Assembly (NCBI GenBank): GCA_023954155.1
Contig: JAMLIO010000001.1
Span: 248,001 to 312,000, forward strand
Reading direction: 5' to 3'
Source: Pseudobdellovibrionaceae bacterium
GTDB taxonomy: Bacteria; Bdellovibrionota; Bdellovibrionia; Bdellovibrionales; UBA1609
DNA: 64,000 nt
The notes beneath the pieces were generated by a model. The model ran no database searches. It worked only from the letters and a program-made list of their open reading frames with translations, and was not told the origin of the DNA. The translations under genes and the position numbers were made by a program. Of the stretch, positions 60,731 through 64,000 are shown one piece after another; positions within the stretch are counted from its first letter, which is position 1, and each line of letters opens with the position of its first letter.

Positions 60731-62131
60731 ATGACCACAAAAAAAATACTGTTCACTGTCGTTTTCATCATGGCTTTTTCTACAAAAGCGTTCGCCGATA
60801 TTTATACCCCAGTTGTATTAAATATGACTTCAAAGCAATTAAACGAGGTTTTAAACTCTAGCTTTAAAGAGGGTTTAGTATTAGAGAGTGAGCTTAAAGA
60901 GCTGCCTCAGATCAGTGGTTTGGATTTCGTAGCGGAGTCTATTCGTTATACGGCCAAATTCGTACCGTATTTTGAAATTTTAGATGATGGACAAGTGAAA
61001 TTAGATGTTAAAATCAAAGATATTGAATTTAAAGTCACCCACTTTGATGCCAAATACAAATTAGTACAAAACCAAGGCTCACTCAGAGTGAATGTGTACA
61101 CAAACATCACCTGTGATGAGTTAAAGATCAGAGGTGCAAAAGATGTGGGGATTGAAGCTTTTGGAAGTATTAAAGGTGATCGTCCATGGGTGGGAGATAT
61201 TAACTTTACGGCTGAACCAGATTTTATCATTGATGCACAAAACTGTGAGGCCCCAGGTAATTATAAAGATAAACTTTCAGAAATCGCAATCAAGTGGCTT
61301 GTGAGTGATGAGGGACAAACACAGATCATCAATCTGGTAAACAGAGAAGTGATACAAAGCTACTGGGACGATTTTAAGAAAGGATTAGAATTTAATTTTT
61401 TAGGAAGAAAGATTTATATTTCTTTGATAGATCTAAAAGTGGACAGTCGTGTTCATGCCCGCACTCAAATCAGATGGCCTTATAAAGAGCAAATATTATT
61501 AAATACAAGTTACCCCAACCAAGAAAACATTCTGACATACACCATTTCTGATCTTAAGAAGGTGCTAAAGTTATGGATTCCCAAAGAATGTTTTCAAATC
61601 GCCTATCGTAGATCAGAAATTCCTGGTGCGAACGACTTATTTGAATCTAGATTTATGCAGTTTTTTGCATGGAGAGATCTAATGAGTTTTCCAACGGATG
61701 TTGATTTCAAACTGCACGTGGCCATTTGTATTGATAATCTAGATATCAATCACGCACTTACAAATGGAATCAAGTTCAATCACAAAGCTATTTTACTTGT
61801 GCAGTTAAACCTCATTATCAACAACAAGGAATTGCCTTATGTAGTGGCTTATGGATCAGGAAAAGGAGAACTCTCGGTAGTGAGCACACAAAGCGGTGTG
61901 GGTTTGCAGCTAGAAAAATCAAAGTTTGAAATGCAATCCAGATTTCATAGTCAGATGAAAAAATGGAGAGGAGACAAAAAATATAGTGGAGAACCCTCGA
62001 TGTCTATGATCTTTCCTCGAGTGGTGAGCGCGCTTGAGGCAGGCCCCTTGCCTGTTGCAAAAGAGCTTTCGCCTTTGCTTAAAGATATGAAATTTGGCAG
62101 TGGTGACGGATTACTATATTTTGATAAATAA
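60731..62131 (+). CDS. Exported protein of unknown function
   Basis: 466 residues. Signal peptide (ILFTVVFIMAFSTKAFA), then a globular region with no family I recognise. Alternating strands such as VKLDVKIKDIEFKVTHFDAKY and ILLVQLNLIINNKELPYVVAYGSGKGEL suggest a beta-rich, possibly lipid-binding fold. No lipobox and no C-terminal barrel signature, so periplasmic or surface-associated. It converges with the next gene with only three bases between stops. Confidence 0.7.
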   Translation: MTTKKILFTVVFIMAFSTKAFADIYTPVVLNMTSKQLNEVLNSSFKEGLVLESELKELPQISGLDFVAESIRYTAKFVPYFEILDDGQVKLDVKIKDIEFKVTHFDAKYKLVQNQGSLRVNVYTNITCDELKIRGAKDVGIEAFGSIKGDRPWVGDINFTAEPDFIIDAQNCEAPGNYKDKLSEIAIKWLVSDEGQTQIINLVNREVIQSYWDDFKKGLEFNFLGRKIYISLIDLKVDSRVHARTQIRWPYKEQILLNTSYPNQENILTYTISDLKKVLKLWIPKECFQIAYRRSEIPGANDLFESRFMQFFAWRDLMSFPTDVDFKLHVAICIDNLDINHALTNGIKFNHKAILLVQLNLIINNKELPYVVAYGSGKGELSVVSTQSGVGLQLEKSKFEMQSRFHSQMKKWRGDKKYSGEPSMSMIFPRVVSALEAGPLPVAKELSPLLKDMKFGSGDGLLYFDK

Positions 62132-62134
62132 AAA

Positions 62135-63424
62135 CTAAAACTCTATTTTATAACCAACACCAGCATGTATGAGGTCATTGTTCTTTATACCACTGATGAG
62201 TTCGGGTGTAGCGCCGTTAAATAAATTTATGTTGGCCTGAGCAAAAAGATGGTCTGTTATAAATAACTTGGAAGAAAATTGGGTTAATGCAATATCAATC
62301 GAAAAGCTATAAATAAAGGCCAGGGAAAGTTCGTATCGAGGTTTCTTCCAAAGTAAAGCGGCCATAGCGGCTTTTCTAAGTGGGGGGAGAACTCCTAGGT
62401 GATTCTCTTCTTCAGAGCTTACAGTATAAAAACCTTGGAAAAGACCGTATAAAATGTCACCCGCAAAAGGGATACCCCACTCCAGACCAAATACAGTAGA
62501 GTATAAATAATCTTCGGCGACAAGATCATCAGGGTTACCAGAACTGAGTGTGTTCTCGAAGAACAGTCGCCATTTTATAGGAGTGATGTATCTCACTCCA
62601 AATCCTACCTGTTGAATTTTATTTTGTACTGGGATGACAAAGATAGGATAAATCGTTTCAAAATTATTAAAATCAATATTTTGTAAATTGAGTTCTAAGT
62701 GAAAGTTAGGAGCCACATCTAATCCGTTGTAGTAACCCCAACGCCACAACCAACTTTTGTTTTCATACTCTCCAATGATTGCAAAATTATTTTTATTACT
62801 GTCACGGAAGACTTCGGTATCTTTCCACCCGTAAGTGGGGTTTTCAGGGAAGATGACATTTTGGTCAGTGGTTTGAATGCTTGCAGGTAAGTTTCTGGGC
62901 AACCAGTACGAATCTTGCCCTGGGTAAACGGGCTTGAGTCTATAAGGGATATAGGTGACTCGCCATCGTACCTTTCCTGTTTTAAAACTAGTACGTAGGG
63001 AGAAGTCAGCCAGTCGCTCAGTGTGCAGGGGGTCCCAATAGTTCCTTTGATCTACATAATCTAAAGGTCCCATAAATTGAGAGATGGTGTAGTCATGGGA
63101 ATTAAAACCCATAGCAAAAACAACAGAGGAATTTCTGTAGATCAATCTCGTGCCTGTTGGGTTTATAAAATACCTTTGAGAATTGGAGTTCTCAAGATCT
63201 GCAAAGGAACCACTGACACCTAGATGAGCGATCCAATGTTTATTTAGTTCGATACGACTTTGTAGCGTGCTTCGTACAAAATAATTGATATCATCATTCT
63301 CAAAAAAACTAAAGGGAGTGGACTCTACAGTGAGTTGCGAAAAGGCCAAAGCCTTTGTGTAAATCAAAAGAAGAAAGAGGATCAGTCTGGCGGTTGGAAT
63401 GAAGTTCACAATGCGGGCATTCAT
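62135..63424 (-). CDS. Outer-membrane beta-barrel protein
   Basis: 429 residues from ATG 63424 (MNARIVNFIPTARLILFLLLIYTKALAFSQL, a good signal peptide); the open frame runs further into dnaB but those residues are not signal-like. Many amphipathic strands with aromatic girdles (YWDPLHTERLADFSLRTSFKTGKVRWRVTYIPYRLKP, WRWGYYNGLDVAPNFHLELNLQ, KWRLFFENTLSSG) and a C-terminal Phe (IHAGVGYKIEF) are typical of a large outer-membrane channel or transporter. No plug domain or TonB box seen. It begins eight bases after dnaB. Confidence 0.72.
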   Translation of the reverse strand: MNARIVNFIPTARLILFLLLIYTKALAFSQLTVESTPFSFFENDDINYFVRSTLQSRIELNKHWIAHLGVSGSFADLENSNSQRYFINPTGTRLIYRNSSVVFAMGFNSHDYTISQFMGPLDYVDQRNYWDPLHTERLADFSLRTSFKTGKVRWRVTYIPYRLKPVYPGQDSYWLPRNLPASIQTTDQNVIFPENPTYGWKDTEVFRDSNKNNFAIIGEYENKSWLWRWGYYNGLDVAPNFHLELNLQNIDFNNFETIYPIFVIPVQNKIQQVGFGVRYITPIKWRLFFENTLSSGNPDDLVAEDYLYSTVFGLEWGIPFAGDILYGLFQGFYTVSSEEENHLGVLPPLRKAAMAALLWKKPRYELSLAFIYSFSIDIALTQFSSKLFITDHLFAQANINLFNGATPELISGIKNNDLIHAGVGYKIEF

Positions 63425-63431
63425 ACCAAAA

Positions 63432-64000
63432 TCATGACCCAGGAGCGAAATTTTTTCGAGGGTTAGAGGGTGGTGGGAAACCGTCATCGGGCCCAAAGCT
63501 AGGTGAAGAAACAGGAGGCTCTGTTGGGAAAGGTGCATTTGGCCCTGTACGATCGTCAATATTATTTGAGAAGCGTCCCAAAGAAGGTTCCCAGCGTAAT
63601 TTCACTGTACCCACAGGACCGTTACGTTGTTTGCCGATAATGATTTCTGCGAGTCCAGTTGGATTCTCTCTTTCATAGTAATCATCACGATAAATCATCA
63701 TGATCACGTCTGCATCTTGTTCAATAGATCCCGATTCTCTAAGGTCGGATAACATTGGTCTTCGATCAGAACGTCCTTCCACGCCTCGATTGATTTGGGC
63801 AAGCGCCACAACAGGAATATTGAGTTCTTTGGCAAGGGCCTTTAGAGACTTTGAGATTTCTGCCACTTCTCGTTCGCGACTTTCCATCTTTTGATTCATG
63901 CTCATCAACTGTAAATAGTCGATCATGATCATATCTAGGCCATGTTTGGATTTTTGTTTACGGGCAATAGATCTAATTTCAAAAGGGCTGATATTACTGG
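63432..64000 (-). CDS. dnaB: Replicative DNA helicase DnaB, C-terminal part (truncated by window)
   Basis: The frame is open to the window end, so the N-terminus is outside. Visible are GLDMIMIDYLQLM (Walker B), SREREVAEISKSLKALAKELNIPVVALAQINRGVEGRSDRRPMLSDLRESGSIEQDADVIMMIYRDDYY and IIIGKQRNGPVGTVKLRW, all standard in DnaB. The C-terminus carries a Pro/Gly-rich tail. DnaB unwinds DNA ahead of the replisome. In many genomes it follows rplI; here it is about five kilobases away and on the opposite strand. Confidence 0.97.
   Translation of the reverse strand, partial: SNISPFEIRSIARKQKSKHGLDMIMIDYLQLMSMNQKMESREREVAEISKSLKALAKELNIPVVALAQINRGVEGRSDRRPMLSDLRESGSIEQDADVIMMIYRDDYYERENPTGLAEIIIGKQRNGPVGTVKLRWEPSLGRFSNNIDDRTGPNAPFPTEPPVSSPSFGPDDGFPPPSNPRKNFAPGS

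Noticed and set aside
63425-63559. Longer start of the large outer-membrane protein within dnaB
   Set aside because: The extra 45 residues are antisense-like dnaB overlap; the signal peptide begins at ATG 63424.

Overview
The window is a gene-dense, AT-rich stretch of a bacterial chromosome centred on the replication origin. oriC lies at about 31.5 kb between dnaA and dnaN. To its left almost every gene from 14.8 to 29.9 kb is on the minus strand, and to its right almost every gene from 30.0 to 41.5 kb is on the plus strand, so transcription runs away from oriC. The gene content suggests a Gram-negative, didermic member of the former Deltaproteobacteria, most likely a Bdellovibrio-like lineage. 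The reasons are paired b and b' ATP synthase subunits, a bactofilin next to parAB, single-heme-subunit-type SdhC with SdhAB, several outer-membrane barrels and an LpoA-like lipoprotein. This placement is inference from gene order and families, not from a search.

Left arm (1-14.7 kb, mixed strands): the C-terminal end of a DnaJ-type co-chaperone, an LpoA-like lipoprotein, Lon protease with a structured leader, an exported S33-type hydrolase, a helix-turn-helix/coiled-coil protein divergent from a patatin phospholipase, Mfd, a small outer-membrane barrel and an exported NagZ-like glycosidase. Centre-left (14.8-29.9 kb, all minus): the F1 and stalk genes of ATP synthase (atpF' F H A G D C), downstream of bactofilin, parB, parA (with parS sites), rsmG, mnmG, mnmE, khpB/jag, yidC, yidD, rnpA and rpmH. 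This is the classic rpmH-rnpA-yidD-yidC-khpB-mnmE-mnmG-rsmG-parAB origin block.

Centre-right (30-41.5 kb, all plus): dnaA, oriC, dnaN, recF, gyrB, gyrA, a TPR lipoprotein, then the membrane part of ATP synthase (atpZ, atpI-like, atpB, atpE). ATP synthase is therefore split into two clusters on either side of oriC. Right part (41.5-64 kb): a subtilisin-like protease with a C-terminal membrane tail, a phosphohexomutase, pdxA, three consecutive parvulin-type chaperone/isomerase genes, a DUF374 acyltransferase, etfBA divergent from sdhCAB, a second alpha/beta hydrolase, an FHA protein, rpsF-DUF2232-rplI without rpsR, a small barrel protein, a YceI protein, an unrecognised exported protein, a large outer-membrane protein and the 3' end of dnaB.

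I saw no insertion sequence, phage, CRISPR array, tRNA or rRNA. No clearly novel multi-gene system is visible. The most interesting signals are regulatory or architectural: a possible ribosome-site-masking leader on lon, a textbook oriC with a DnaA-trio run, parS sites around parA including one inside rsmG, the split ATP synthase with an ambiguous c-subunit ion site, and an exported NagZ-like enzyme whose start collides head-on with a barrel-protein gene.
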